From contig NZ_JBHTKJ010000041.1 in assembly GCF_042675965.1 (NCBI RefSeq), positions 1 through 40,063 of the forward strand: a stretch of DNA of 40,063 nt, in the 5' to 3' direction. The notes under the pieces are model-generated. The model did no database searches. It saw only the letters and a list, made by a program, of their open reading frames with translations, and was not told the DNA's origin. The position numbers were made by a program, and so were the translations under genes. Shown piece by piece: positions 23,951 to 32,433 of this stretch; positions within the stretch are counted from its first letter, which is position 1, and every line of letters begins with the position of its first letter. This DNA comes from Virgibacillus_R byunsanensis. GTDB lineage: Bacteria; Bacillota; Bacilli; Bacillales; Amphibacillaceae.

Positions 23951-24727
23951 TTATTGTGCTGTATAGCCACCATCAATAACAACAGCTTGACCAGTAACAC
24001 CTTTTGATTTATCGCTTGCTAAAAACATAGAATAATCTGCAACTTCCTGAACTTTGAGTAAACGTTTTTGTGGAACTAACGGATAAATGACATCTTCTAG
24101 TACTTTTTCAACCGACACATTTCTGTTAGCCGCTAAATCCTCCATTTGATTTCTTACTAGAGGTGTATCAACATAACCTGGACAAACAGCATTTACCGTA
24201 ATACCATGCTCTGCTCCTTCTAGTGCTGCAACTTTTGTTAGTCCAATCACACCATGCTTTGAGCTATTGTATGCTGCTTTTCCTGCAAATCCAATAAGTC
24301 CGTTAATAGAAGCCATATTGATAATGCGTCCAAAGCCTTGTTTTTTCATAATTGGAAATGCATGCTTTGTTGCAATAAATGGAGCAACTAGCATTACCTT
24401 TGTAATAAACTCAAATTTTTCGGTTGGAAAGTCTTCGATTGAAGCAACATGCTGCAATCCAGCATTGTTGAACAGAACATCAAGTCTTCCATATTTTTCG
24501 ACCGTTAGATCAATAGCCTGTTGAATTTCTTCTTCCTTCGTTACATCACACTTTATGCCAATGCATTCATATCCATCTTGTTTTAAGGTTTCGGTTACGT
24601 CTTTCACTTTGGCCTCGTCAATATCGGAAAAAACTACCTTTGCACCATTTTTTGCAAACTCCACACCGATTTCATAACCAATACCACTTGCTGCACCTGT
24701 AATGAAAACAACTTTATTCTCTACCAT
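23951..24727 (-). CDS. bdhA: D-3-hydroxybutyrate dehydrogenase (SDR family)
   Basis: 258-residue short-chain dehydrogenase. It has the NAD-binding motif FITGAASGIGYEIG, the NNAG motif in LFNNAGLQHVA, the catalytic Ser in INMASINGLIG, and the Tyr-x-x-x-Lys in YNSSKHG. NAGLQHV and VCPGYVDTPLV are characteristic of 3-hydroxybutyrate dehydrogenases. It oxidises D-3-hydroxybutyrate to acetoacetate, which the neighbouring ScoAB then activates. The ATG follows GTAGGAGGG; the gene starts 24 bases after the scoB stop. Confidence 0.93.
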   Translation of the reverse strand: MVENKVVFITGAASGIGYEIGVEFAKNGAKVVFSDIDEAKVKDVTETLKQDGYECIGIKCDVTKEEEIQQAIDLTVEKYGRLDVLFNNAGLQHVASIEDFPTEKFEFITKVMLVAPFIATKHAFPIMKKQGFGRIINMASINGLIGFAGKAAYNSSKHGVIGLTKVAALEGAEHGITVNAVCPGYVDTPLVRNQMEDLAANRNVSVEKVLEDVIYPLVPQKRLLKVQEVADYSMFLASDKSKGVTGQAVVIDGGYTAQ

Positions 24728-24751
24728 CTTCTAAACCCTCCTACCCTTATT

Positions 24752-25426
24752 TTAAAAAGAATCCATTTTCAAATTTTCACTAACTCGTAATGTTGGTTCT
24801 GTTGATTCAATAATGTCATCTACTGTAAAGCCTTTTGCTACTTCTACCAGTACTAGACCCTCTTCTTCCACATCAATAACTGCACGATCTGTGACAATTC
24901 GATTAACAACAGCTTTTCCTGTTAATGGCAGCTGGCATGATTTTAATATTTTAGGTTCGCCCGCTTTATTAACATGATCCATAATAATTACAATTTTTCT
25001 AGCGCCATGAACGATATCCATTGCACCGCCCATACCTTTAATCATTTTGCCTGGAATCATCCAATTCGCCAGATCTCCTGTTTCCGAAACTTCCATACCA
25101 CCGAGTATGGCTAGGTTTACATGACCCCCGCGAATCATTGCAAAAGATTCTGCATTACTAAAATAAGATGCACCAGGTGCTGCAGTAACCGTTTCCTTTC
25201 CTGCGTTAATCAAATCAGGATCTACTTCTTCTTCTAGTGGCGATCTACCAATCCCTAGTAAACCATTTTCTGATTGTAGTACAACCTCTTTACCTGGTTG
25301 AATGTAATTGGCAACCATCGTTGGCATACCTATTCCTAGATTCACATAGTAACCGTTTTCAATTTCACGCTCAGCTCTTCTTGCGATTTTTTCTCTAACT
25401 GATACTTTATCCATTTGTTTTAACAT
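24752..25426 (-). CDS. scoB: Succinyl-CoA:acetoacetate (3-oxoacid) CoA-transferase subunit B
   Basis: 224 residues of the CoA-transferase family I beta subunit. YYVNLGIGMPTMVANYI is the opening motif, and the catalytic Glu lies in VVLQSENGLLGIG (about residue 54). It moves CoA from succinyl-CoA to acetoacetate through a glutamyl-CoA thioester. The start ATG follows GGGAGG. It lies 25 bases after scoA; the two subunits form one enzyme. Confidence 0.94.
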   Translation of the reverse strand: MLKQMDKVSVREKIARRAEREIENGYYVNLGIGMPTMVANYIQPGKEVVLQSENGLLGIGRSPLEEEVDPDLINAGKETVTAAPGASYFSNAESFAMIRGGHVNLAILGGMEVSETGDLANWMIPGKMIKGMGGAMDIVHGARKIVIIMDHVNKAGEPKILKSCQLPLTGKAVVNRIVTDRAVIDVEEEGLVLVEVAKGFTVDDIIESTEPTLRVSENLKMDSF

Positions 25427-25451
25427 GAATAGATTACCTCCCTTATTAAAA

Positions 25452-26147
25452 TTATGCTTGTTGTCTTACGGTTAAGCGTTCAATTCTTTTTTCTTGTTGA
25501 CCCTCTATTAACCCTTGAACATATATACCAGGTGTATGAATATGTGCAGGATCCAATGTGCCAGACTCTACTAATTCTTCTACTTCAGCAATCGTTGTCG
25601 CCCCAGCTGCAGCCATCATTGGATTGAAGTTTTGCGCTGTTTTATTGTAAATTAGATTTCCAGTTGTATCTCCAACAGCTGCTCGTACTAAACTGAAGTC
25701 TGCTTTTAATGCTGTTTGCAGCAAGTACTCTTTATCATCGAAAGTACGAACTTCAACACCTTCTGCAATTGGTGTCCCGACCCCAGCTGGTGTATAGAAT
25801 GCCGGAATCCCAGCTCCACCTGCACGAATACGTTCAGCTAACGTACCTTGTGGCACAAGCTCCACCTCTAATTCTCCCGATAAAACCTGGCGTTCAAATT
25901 CCTTGTTTTCACCTACATAGGAGCCTACCATTTTATCAATTTGTTTATTTTTTAGTAATAACCCGAGTCCCCAGTCATCGACACCGCAATTATTTGAGAT
26001 TACCGTTAACTGTTTTACGTTCGACTCTACTAGTGCCAGAATAAGATTTTCAGGAATACCAACTAGACCAAATCCACCAACCATAATGGTTGAACCGTCC
26101 TGGATGTCTTTTACTGCTTCTTCATATGATGTATAGATATTTTTCAT
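25452..26147 (-). CDS. scoA: Succinyl-CoA:acetoacetate (3-oxoacid) CoA-transferase subunit A
   Basis: 231 residues of the alpha subunit. The family signature GSTIMVGGFGLVGIPENLI is near residue 20, followed by ISNNCGVDDWGLGLLL and GAGIPAFYTPAGVGT. The frame extends 25 codons further upstream to 26222, but ATG at 26145-26147 is chosen. It follows GAAGGGAG, gives the family's N-terminus MKNIYTSYEEAV, and lies downstream of a sigma-54 promoter that falls inside the longer frame. It is the first gene of the hydroxybutyrate/acetoacetate operon. Confidence 0.93.
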   Translation of the reverse strand: MKNIYTSYEEAVKDIQDGSTIMVGGFGLVGIPENLILALVESNVKQLTVISNNCGVDDWGLGLLLKNKQIDKMVGSYVGENKEFERQVLSGELEVELVPQGTLAERIRAGGAGIPAFYTPAGVGTPIAEGVEVRTFDDKEYLLQTALKADFSLVRAAVGDTTGNLIYNKTAQNFNPMMAAAGATTIAEVEELVESGTLDPAHIHTPGIYVQGLIEGQQEKRIERLTVRQQA

Positions 26148-26176
26148 AATATTTACACTCCCTTCACCAATTATAT

Positions 26177-26194
26177 ATGCAAAAAATATGCCAA
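26177..26194 (-). promoter_or_regulatory. Sigma-54 (-24/-12) promoter of the sco operon
   Basis: On the minus strand TTGGCATATTTTTTGCAT places GG (26192-26191) and GC (26180-26179) exactly ten bases apart, matching the -24/-12 consensus TGGCA-N6-TTGC. Transcription would start near 26167, about 20 bases before the scoA ATG. Confidence 0.85.
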
Positions 26195-26332
26195 CTCCTA
26201 ATTCAGGTGACAATCCTGACATAATCGCATTTATTAACGATTTACAAAAAATGTCCTTTCCACGTTCTCGGAAAAAAGGATTCAGCTATTTAAAAACACT
26301 TTTGAAAACCCTTACATATAAACGAAATAAAT

Positions 26333-26376
26333 AAGATTCCATAATAACGGAACTTTTTCCGGAATTATGGAATCTT
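26333..26376. promoter_or_regulatory. 44-bp palindrome: candidate enhancer and/or terminator
   Basis: Perfect 13-base arms AAGATTCCATAAT and ATTATGGAATCTT (26333-26345, 26364-26376) surround a nearly complementary core (AACGGAA/TTCCGGA). It lies 140-200 bases upstream of the sigma-54 promoter, the usual distance for activator sites, and also just past the stop codon of the activator gene, where it could terminate transcription. Confidence 0.6.
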
Positions 26377-26399
26377 TTGTTTTTGAGAAAACTAACGTA

Positions 26400-27764
26400 C
26401 TATAACTTATATTTTTTTATTTTTTCATATAGACTAGACTTCCCTAGAGCTAGTATTTTAGCTACTTGTAATTTATCACCATTTGCCTTTTTTAAGGCTC
26501 GCTGAATTGCTTTTTTTTCGGCTGTTTCCACTACTTCTTTTAATGTTCCATCCTGTTCTGATACATACGAATCTGGTTGTAGATAATCCGGTATATCCTC
26601 AAACTTAATCATTTCTGTATTTGTTAAATGGACAGCTGATTCAATAACATTTTCTAATTCACGTATATTTCCTGGCCAATGATGTTCCATAAACCGTGTA
26701 ATCACTTCAGCATCAAAATCGATAACTCTTTTACCTGTCCGGGTTGTAATTTTATGCAGCATATATTTAGATAATACCCGTATATCATCTGGACGTTCTC
26801 TAAGGGAAGGGATCTGCAATTGAACCACATTAATGCGATAAAATAAATCCTCTCGAAACCGCTGTTCTTCTATTAGTCTTTCTAGTGGTTGGTTTGTTGC
26901 AGCGATGATTCTGACATCTACTTTTTGAGAGTCAATTCCCCCTACTGCTTCCACTTCACCCTCTTGCAAGACCCGTAATATTTTAACCTGCGCACTTAAT
27001 GGCATATCTCCAATTTCATCTAAAAATAAAGTACCACCATTGGCAAGTTGGAATTTCCCGAGCTTCCCTCCTTTTTTGGCACCCGTGAACGCACCTTCTT
27101 TGTAACCGAATAACTCTGACTCCAACAAATGTTCCGGAATGGCTGCACAGTTCACTTTAATGAAAGGCTTTGTATGTCGTTCACTGAGATGATGAATACT
27201 GTGTGCGAATAATTCCTTTCCAGTTCCACTTTCACCTCGCAACAACACAGATACATCTCCGGGAGAAACTTTTTTAATTTTAGCTTTTATATCATTAATC
27301 TGTGTTGAACTACCAACTATGTCATGCAACGAATAAGTAGTTCCATATTGATCGTTTAATTGACTTCGATAGTGTTCAAGCTCTAATAAAAGATCTTTAA
27401 TATGGCTATTCATTTTCATCCATTCTTTTGTATCTCGAAAAAGCACCGTACCGACTGCTCCGACAAGTTTTCCGTTAGATCGTACAGGAATTCTATTAGC
27501 AATCATGTGATTCTCTCTAATATATTGAAGATCAGCAATCTCTTCCTTGCCCGTTGCAGCAACAATATGCATCCTGGAATTCTCAATAACATCTGTTACG
27601 TGCATCCCTATTACTTTTGTTTTATCAACTTCAAGAAAATCACAATACGTATTGTTCATATATGTTATTAAGCCTTGAGCATCTACGACAACAAAACAGT
27701 GGTAGGCATTCTCAAAAACGGTTTCAAAAATCTCGTCTCTATAGTGTTCTTTCATGAAAAGCAT
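26400..27764 (-). CDS. Sigma-54-dependent activator with PAS sensor domain
   Basis: 454 residues. A PAS domain (about 10-115, VVDAQGLITYMNNTYCDFL) is followed by an AAA+ sigma-54 interaction domain with Walker A GESGTGKELFAHS, the sigma-54 contact loop EGAFTGAKKGG and Walker B GGTLFLDEIGD. A Fis-type helix-turn-helix forms the end (KANGDKLQVAKILALGKSSLYEKI). The ATG follows AGGAGG. It needs RpoN and an upstream DNA site to switch on a -24/-12 promoter. One such promoter precedes the sco operon just downstream, so this is almost certainly its activator, similar in role to the ScoR/BkdR-type regulators of Bacillus. The PAS ligand is unknown. Confidence 0.92.
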   Translation of the reverse strand: MLFMKEHYRDEIFETVFENAYHCFVVVDAQGLITYMNNTYCDFLEVDKTKVIGMHVTDVIENSRMHIVAATGKEEIADLQYIRENHMIANRIPVRSNGKLVGAVGTVLFRDTKEWMKMNSHIKDLLLELEHYRSQLNDQYGTTYSLHDIVGSSTQINDIKAKIKKVSPGDVSVLLRGESGTGKELFAHSIHHLSERHTKPFIKVNCAAIPEHLLESELFGYKEGAFTGAKKGGKLGKFQLANGGTLFLDEIGDMPLSAQVKILRVLQEGEVEAVGGIDSQKVDVRIIAATNQPLERLIEEQRFREDLFYRINVVQLQIPSLRERPDDIRVLSKYMLHKITTRTGKRVIDFDAEVITRFMEHHWPGNIRELENVIESAVHLTNTEMIKFEDIPDYLQPDSYVSEQDGTLKEVVETAEKKAIQRALKKANGDKLQVAKILALGKSSLYEKIKKYKL

Positions 27765-27805
27765 GCTATATCCTCCTATAAACCAGTTTACCTTTATCTA
27801 TTATA

Positions 27806-27833
27806 ACAAAAGAAAAGCACCACTTAGGGTGCT
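27806..27833 (-). terminator. Rho-independent terminator of the SpoIID/LytB-domain gene
   Basis: AGCACC / GGTGCT with a short loop (27816-27833), followed on the minus strand by TTTCTTTTG. It lies between the two minus-strand genes and separates their transcripts. Confidence 0.8.
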
Positions 27834-27860
27834 AATTTTTAACACATAGATAACATACTT

Positions 27861-29123
27861 TTATTCGGTAACCCAATTAGTAATCGATGTTTTGGGAAAA
27901 TAAAACTGGATAATTTCCTCATATGTTTTACCTTGCTGCCCCATTATATGAGAACCCCATTGGCTCATGCCGACACCGTGTCCAAATCCTTTTCCTTTCA
28001 ACGTGTACATTTCTTCATTTTCTTCCAGATTATCAATTAGATAACTTTTAAAAGTCGTACCACCGATTAATGGGCGAATATGATCAAGCGCAGCATCTTC
28101 TAGCGCTAGTTGTTCAAATAAAACAGTACCTTCCATTAACCGGTGCAAAAACTCAACCGTTATAGACCCTTTAACACTTCGGTTGGAGTCTAGTTTTTGA
28201 TTAGAAATCTCAAAACGCGGAATCGATACAATTTTTATATCACCGGGATAACCATTTCTTTTTAACCATTGTTTCATAGAAGTAGTAATTGCCTGATCCT
28301 TTTCCTCTATTTTATTCCACCAGTTCGAGTTATACCAGTCCATATCTTCAAGTAAGACTTGTGTTTGGTGTAACACAAATTCCCATGGATGAATAGGATC
28401 ATACGGATCTTTTTTTATAGGAAAATAAGGCATAGGCTTTCCATCCCATACATTCGCATTATTTTCGGTTATGCCACCATTACTTGCAGAGTAAAAAGCA
28501 TTAATAAGTTGATCCTGATACGTAATTACTTCCCCTTGGGTCTCTTCTACTGCTTTTGTTGTGTTCTCATACCATGTATATCCTCCATATACTTGAAAGC
28601 GAATAGTATCATCGATAATTTCTGCTATACGAGAGACGGCATACGTTCTTGCGGCGAGTGCTTGTGCTTTCAGCGTCTCAAGCCCCCAATTAGGAAATAC
28701 TTCGAATGGTACAACTCCTTTTAAATAATCTTCTAGTGGTAATTGATTAACAGGTCGTATGAATTCCTTATTTTCTATCCCAAATTCCATGGCTCCTAAA
28801 TATGGACGATTATTCACATAGATCCGGTGTTCATCTTTATAAGATTGAGGAATCAGAATAAAAGGAACATTAATCTCTTGCTTTTTACCTGCCCCTTGTA
28901 ACACAAGCGATTCGTCGCCATCAATTGTCAGTTTATAGTTCACCCCTTCTTTTAATGACAACGTAGGATCGAGCGCAAAATAGTCTCCTTTTAATTGAAA
29001 ATATACGTGCGAAGACTCTCCAATATAATTAACTAATTTTACCGTAACCATATCTTCTGCCTTTGTTGAATCTGGGAATACGAATAGAAATAGTAGTGTG
29101 AAAATGATTAGGAAGTATCTCAT
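27861..29123 (-). CDS. SpoIID/LytB-domain exported protein
   Basis: 420 residues. A signal peptide (residues 1-22) and a beta-rich N-terminal part (about 25-120) precede the SpoIID core (LPLEDYLKGVVPFEVFPNW..LKAQALAARTYAVSR), which ends with GHGVGMSQWGSHIMGQQGKTYEEIIQFYF. SpoIID enzymes are peptidoglycan lytic transglycosylases acting on denuded glycan strands, needed for engulfment in sporulation. The catalytic Glu of the family corresponds to the Glu in VPFEVFP. The protein is longer than SpoIID of B. subtilis (343) and lies away from the usual spoIID neighbours, so it may be a paralogue with a different cell-wall role. Single gene. Confidence 0.86.
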   Translation of the reverse strand: MRYFLIIFTLLFLFVFPDSTKAEDMVTVKLVNYIGESSHVYFQLKGDYFALDPTLSLKEGVNYKLTIDGDESLVLQGAGKKQEINVPFILIPQSYKDEHRIYVNNRPYLGAMEFGIENKEFIRPVNQLPLEDYLKGVVPFEVFPNWGLETLKAQALAARTYAVSRIAEIIDDTIRFQVYGGYTWYENTTKAVEETQGEVITYQDQLINAFYSASNGGITENNANVWDGKPMPYFPIKKDPYDPIHPWEFVLHQTQVLLEDMDWYNSNWWNKIEEKDQAITTSMKQWLKRNGYPGDIKIVSIPRFEISNQKLDSNRSVKGSITVEFLHRLMEGTVLFEQLALEDAALDHIRPLIGGTTFKSYLIDNLEENEEMYTLKGKGFGHGVGMSQWGSHIMGQQGKTYEEIIQFYFPKTSITNWVTE

Positions 29124-29202
29124 AAGCCTATAATTCCTATGCGTTTCTTTAATTATTCATAACGATTGATTCTGGGCACAAATAAAACAAATATTCAATA
29201 AT

Positions 29203-29871
29203 TTAAAATGAATCAATCACATAATTAGTTAGTGTATTTATATCAAATATGGGTAAAGCGGTTACTTCTTTTATTATACTTCTGTATGGAGGCATGTTGG
29301 TGCACTCTAGAACAATTGCCCGAATATCATGATTATTTTCCAATAGCCTCAAGACTACTTGTTTCATCTCCAGAGCAACAGCATTCCTGTCTAAGGGGTG
29401 CGTTTCATCAACTATGGCAGTTGTGAATGCTGACATATCATCCATTCCTTCCATGACAATTGGAATTTGATGAGCATTTACTGCCGAAAAATGCTTATTT
29501 GTTAGGTTTGATTTACTTGCTGTGAGTACACCGACAGTTCCCCTTGTTAAATTATACACTAATGGTATTTGTATTAAGCTGGATGAAAAGAAAGGAACCG
29601 TTAATTGACGTTGAATTTCCTGTTGAAATAAGGAAAGGAAACCACAACTTGTTGTGATCGCCTTAACCCCTTTATACTCTAATCTCTTTGCTGCCTGAAT
29701 AAAAGGTTCGATTAATGTAGAGTCAGCGATTTTCACAACACGTTCAATCGTTGCTTTTTTAACAACTTCATATTCAACTGAAAATGAAAAAGTTTCGGGG
29801 TTTCCGATATCCCCTTTCGGTCTACAAAAATTAGTATCCAACATTATTATTCCTAATTGAGGGGTAAGCAT
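29203..29871 (-). CDS. Aspartate/glutamate racemase family protein
   Basis: 222 residues of the Asp/Glu/hydantoin racemase fold with the two active-site cysteines in ITTSCGFLSLF (about residue 80) and VLECTNMPPY (about 190). The N-terminus LGIIMLDTNFCRPKGDIGNPETF is typical of a subfamily of unknown substrate found next to permeases and flavin dehydrogenases. ATG begins one base after the TAA of the permease gene and lacks a strong ribosome site of its own, so it is probably translationally coupled. As last gene of the amino-acid oxidation operon it may interconvert enantiomers so that the dehydrogenase can use them (inference). Confidence 0.85.
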   Translation of the reverse strand: MLTPQLGIIMLDTNFCRPKGDIGNPETFSFSVEYEVVKKATIERVVKIADSTLIEPFIQAAKRLEYKGVKAITTSCGFLSLFQQEIQRQLTVPFFSSSLIQIPLVYNLTRGTVGVLTASKSNLTNKHFSAVNAHQIPIVMEGMDDMSAFTTAIVDETHPLDRNAVALEMKQVVLRLLENNHDIRAIVLECTNMPPYRSIIKEVTALPIFDINTLTNYVIDSF

Positions 29872-29872
29872 T

Positions 29873-31225
29873 TTAAATAAACCACATCAATAACCCAATT
29901 GCTAAGAAATAAAGTGAGTTTGGTAATGCTAGCATCATTACTTTTAGAGGGTCAACTTTCGTATTTAGAATCCCGCCAATTAAACCACAGACAACAAATG
30001 CAGTTAATCCCACGGGGGGCATATTCTGACCAGCTGCAGCAATATGGGAAGCACCCAAAGCAATTAGTGTTGGATCTACGTTCATGTTTTCCAGTATCGG
30101 ACCAAGAAAGGTAACATTAACAGACTGAGAAGTTGTTTGCGACCCTGTAAGCATACCAACTACCACCATGGAAAAGGCTCCACCAAGTTTCACCATGGAA
30201 GATGCAAGCCCTTCTGTCATAAGAGCAACCTTATCGATTAGTCCTGATGCATAGAAAACCCCAACCATGACTCCAGCACTCAGTTGAATTTGTACTGTCT
30301 GGCTTACTTTACCTAAGCCATTTTTGAAGACGCCTTTTGTATCTTTTCGAACAGAAGGGAATAAAAAACTAACTAGAATGGCTATAATTATAGCGGATAC
30401 GACTTGGAAAGTTACGCCTTGAATGATTGGAATTTCGTTTAAAGACTCTAATATTACTGCGAAAAAGCCCCATTTTTCGAAAATATTATAATCAAACAAC
30501 GTATTAGCCATAACAATGGTGATTAAAACAAATAACGGAATTAATGTTTTCCATCTGTCTTTTAAGATTTTCAGAACAGAACTTTCAGGTATTAATTCAG
30601 CTGGCATCTTTTTACCTCGGACAAAACGAAATGATTCTAAAATAGCAATAACTGCACCTATCGTAACAGTTATAAATGCAAGTTTTATAACAGGATTAGG
30701 ATCTGTACCTACAAGAGAAGCAGACAAGAAAACACCTTGTGTAATTGGGGGCATAATTGATCCAATAGAAGCACCAAGTAATATAATCATCCCAATTTGT
30801 TCAGGCTTTAATTTTAACTCCGTTAATGAATTAATTACCAGAAACCCAATAACAGTTGCAGCTGCTATTGCATCACCAAGGAAAGATCCAGCTATGATTA
30901 ACGTAATGAATATGGCTATAATTAATCCTCTTGGTGATTTCCCAAAAGCCGCTCGTAGACTATTTAACGTTGTATCCATTGCTCCTAATTTCACCTGCGA
31001 TTCTGCATATAAACTCCCAAAAACAGAAAGCATGATTACCCACGATAAGCGATCAATACCATCAATGAATGCAAGGAATGTTTCACCAATATTAAGTCCT
31101 GATATAATTGCCGAGGTGACAGCTGCTACGATAAGTGCAACCCGGATATCTCCACCAATCTTTGGTATTTGTTTAACCAAAGCAATCGTAAATAATAAAG
31201 CTAACGGTACAATAATTTCGAACAT
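29873..31225 (-). CDS. TRAP-type large permease (DctM-like) transporter
   Basis: 450-residue membrane protein of twelve or so segments, related to the DctM subunit of TRAP carriers and other IT-superfamily permeases (GSFLGDAIAAATVIGFLVI; GASIGSIMPPITQGVFL; ASHIAAAGQNMPPVGLTAF). No small TRAP subunit or periplasmic binding protein gene is next to it, so it may work alone as a secondary transporter. The ATG follows AAGGGG; 29 bases separate it from the flavin oxidoreductase gene. The operon context implies it imports the amino or imino acid oxidised by the neighbouring enzymes. Confidence 0.83.
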   Translation of the reverse strand: MFEIIVPLALLFTIALVKQIPKIGGDIRVALIVAAVTSAIISGLNIGETFLAFIDGIDRLSWVIMLSVFGSLYAESQVKLGAMDTTLNSLRAAFGKSPRGLIIAIFITLIIAGSFLGDAIAAATVIGFLVINSLTELKLKPEQIGMIILLGASIGSIMPPITQGVFLSASLVGTDPNPVIKLAFITVTIGAVIAILESFRFVRGKKMPAELIPESSVLKILKDRWKTLIPLFVLITIVMANTLFDYNIFEKWGFFAVILESLNEIPIIQGVTFQVVSAIIIAILVSFLFPSVRKDTKGVFKNGLGKVSQTVQIQLSAGVMVGVFYASGLIDKVALMTEGLASSMVKLGGAFSMVVVGMLTGSQTTSQSVNVTFLGPILENMNVDPTLIALGASHIAAAGQNMPPVGLTAFVVCGLIGGILNTKVDPLKVMMLALPNSLYFLAIGLLMWFI

Positions 31226-31254
31226 ACAAACAACCCCTTATTTGGATTGAAATG

Positions 31255-32418
31255 CTAAACTACTTGTAAACGGTCCAATTTTAATGGCTTCAGCAAATCT
31301 TTGTATCTCATTTTGTTTTCTATCAAACTGGTAACTAAATGTCCCGTAATAGGAGCAAGTGCAATCCCATCACCTTCGTGACCAGCTGCTATAATGAAAC
31401 CTTTCATTTCTGGTGTTTCGTCAATAAACGGAAGACCATCCCCAGTAAAAGGCCGAAATCCAACCATGGAACGGATAATCCGGATAGTATTCAGTGAAGG
31501 TGCAATTCGACTAGCATGTGCTGCAACAGCGGTAAGAACTTCAGGTTCTAAAGCTTTTTTAAATCCTTTAAACTCTCTGCTACCACCAATTAATAAATTC
31601 CCACTATTTGTTTGACCTAAGGAAAGGCCAATTCCATATGGAGGTACATCATCTTCATTACTGCCTGTTAAGTACTTGGCAGCAATGTACTGGGAACATA
31701 AGATATTTCCATGAATTAATGGCTTTACCTTTTCTGAAATAAGAATTACACCACGACGAGGCATTATCGTGAGACTAACGCCAGCCATTTCTGCTATCTT
31801 TGATGCAAATGGACCTGCTGCATTGATAACGAGTTCTGTCGCAATAAGGACTTTGTCTGTTTGAACTCCTGTTATTCTTCCATGCTCACTATGAATTGCT
31901 ATCACTTCTGTATGTGTCCGTATGTCTACTCCACGCTTTCTCGCTCCCTCTGTAAAGGCTTGACTTAATAAGAGTGGGTTGACCTCTGCATCTTCAGTGC
32001 TATAAGTGGATCCTGCAATATTAGGCGATAAACATGGCTGCCTTTCCAACGATTCCTTTCTATCCAATAACTCCACATTAATTCCTGCATTATTTTGCTT
32101 CTTAACAAATTTTTTCATGAAATCCATATGCCCCTCTTTCTCTATGACGATCATCCCCCCTCCCCTTTTAAACTCGATAGAAGTTTCTAACTCATCTTCT
32201 AGATTCTCGTAAATTTCTCTACTTGCTTTCGCTAACTGAGTAGGGAAACCAGGTTTTTTAGATTGTAAGAAGATCGCCTTATCACAAGATCCAGAAGTCT
32301 TGGCCCCTATCTCTCCCTTTTCAATCAGCATTACTTTTCTATTATTTTCTGCTAGACGATAGGCAATAGATGCGCCAATAACACCACCGCCAATAACTAC
32401 AGCATCTGCGGTTTCCAT
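31255..32418 (-). CDS. FAD-dependent amino-acid oxidoreductase (DAO family; catalytic subunit)
   Basis: 387 residues. The FAD Rossmann motif DAVVIGGGVIGASIAYRLAE lies at the N-terminus, followed by a substrate domain and a second FAD contact region AAGHEGDGIALAPITG near residue 350. It resembles the beta (catalytic) subunits of HcnC, opine oxidase, proline dehydrogenase-like and D-hydroxyproline dehydrogenase complexes. The frame opens at 32433 directly after the previous stop, but the second ATG (32416-32418) follows GAGGTG at normal distance and gives the usual N-terminus, so it is preferred. The substrate is not readable from sequence. Confidence 0.85.
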   Translation of the reverse strand: METADAVVIGGGVIGASIAYRLAENNRKVMLIEKGEIGAKTSGSCDKAIFLQSKKPGFPTQLAKASREIYENLEDELETSIEFKRGGGMIVIEKEGHMDFMKKFVKKQNNAGINVELLDRKESLERQPCLSPNIAGSTYSTEDAEVNPLLLSQAFTEGARKRGVDIRTHTEVIAIHSEHGRITGVQTDKVLIATELVINAAGPFASKIAEMAGVSLTIMPRRGVILISEKVKPLIHGNILCSQYIAAKYLTGSNEDDVPPYGIGLSLGQTNSGNLLIGGSREFKGFKKALEPEVLTAVAAHASRIAPSLNTIRIIRSMVGFRPFTGDGLPFIDETPEMKGFIIAAGHEGDGIALAPITGHLVTSLIENKMRYKDLLKPLKLDRLQVV

Positions 32419-32433
32419 GAATTCACACCTCAT

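Noticed and set aside
26148..26222. Longer N-terminus of the ScoA frame
   Set aside because: The sigma-54 promoter lies inside it, and the family N-terminus begins at 26147 with a good ribosome site.
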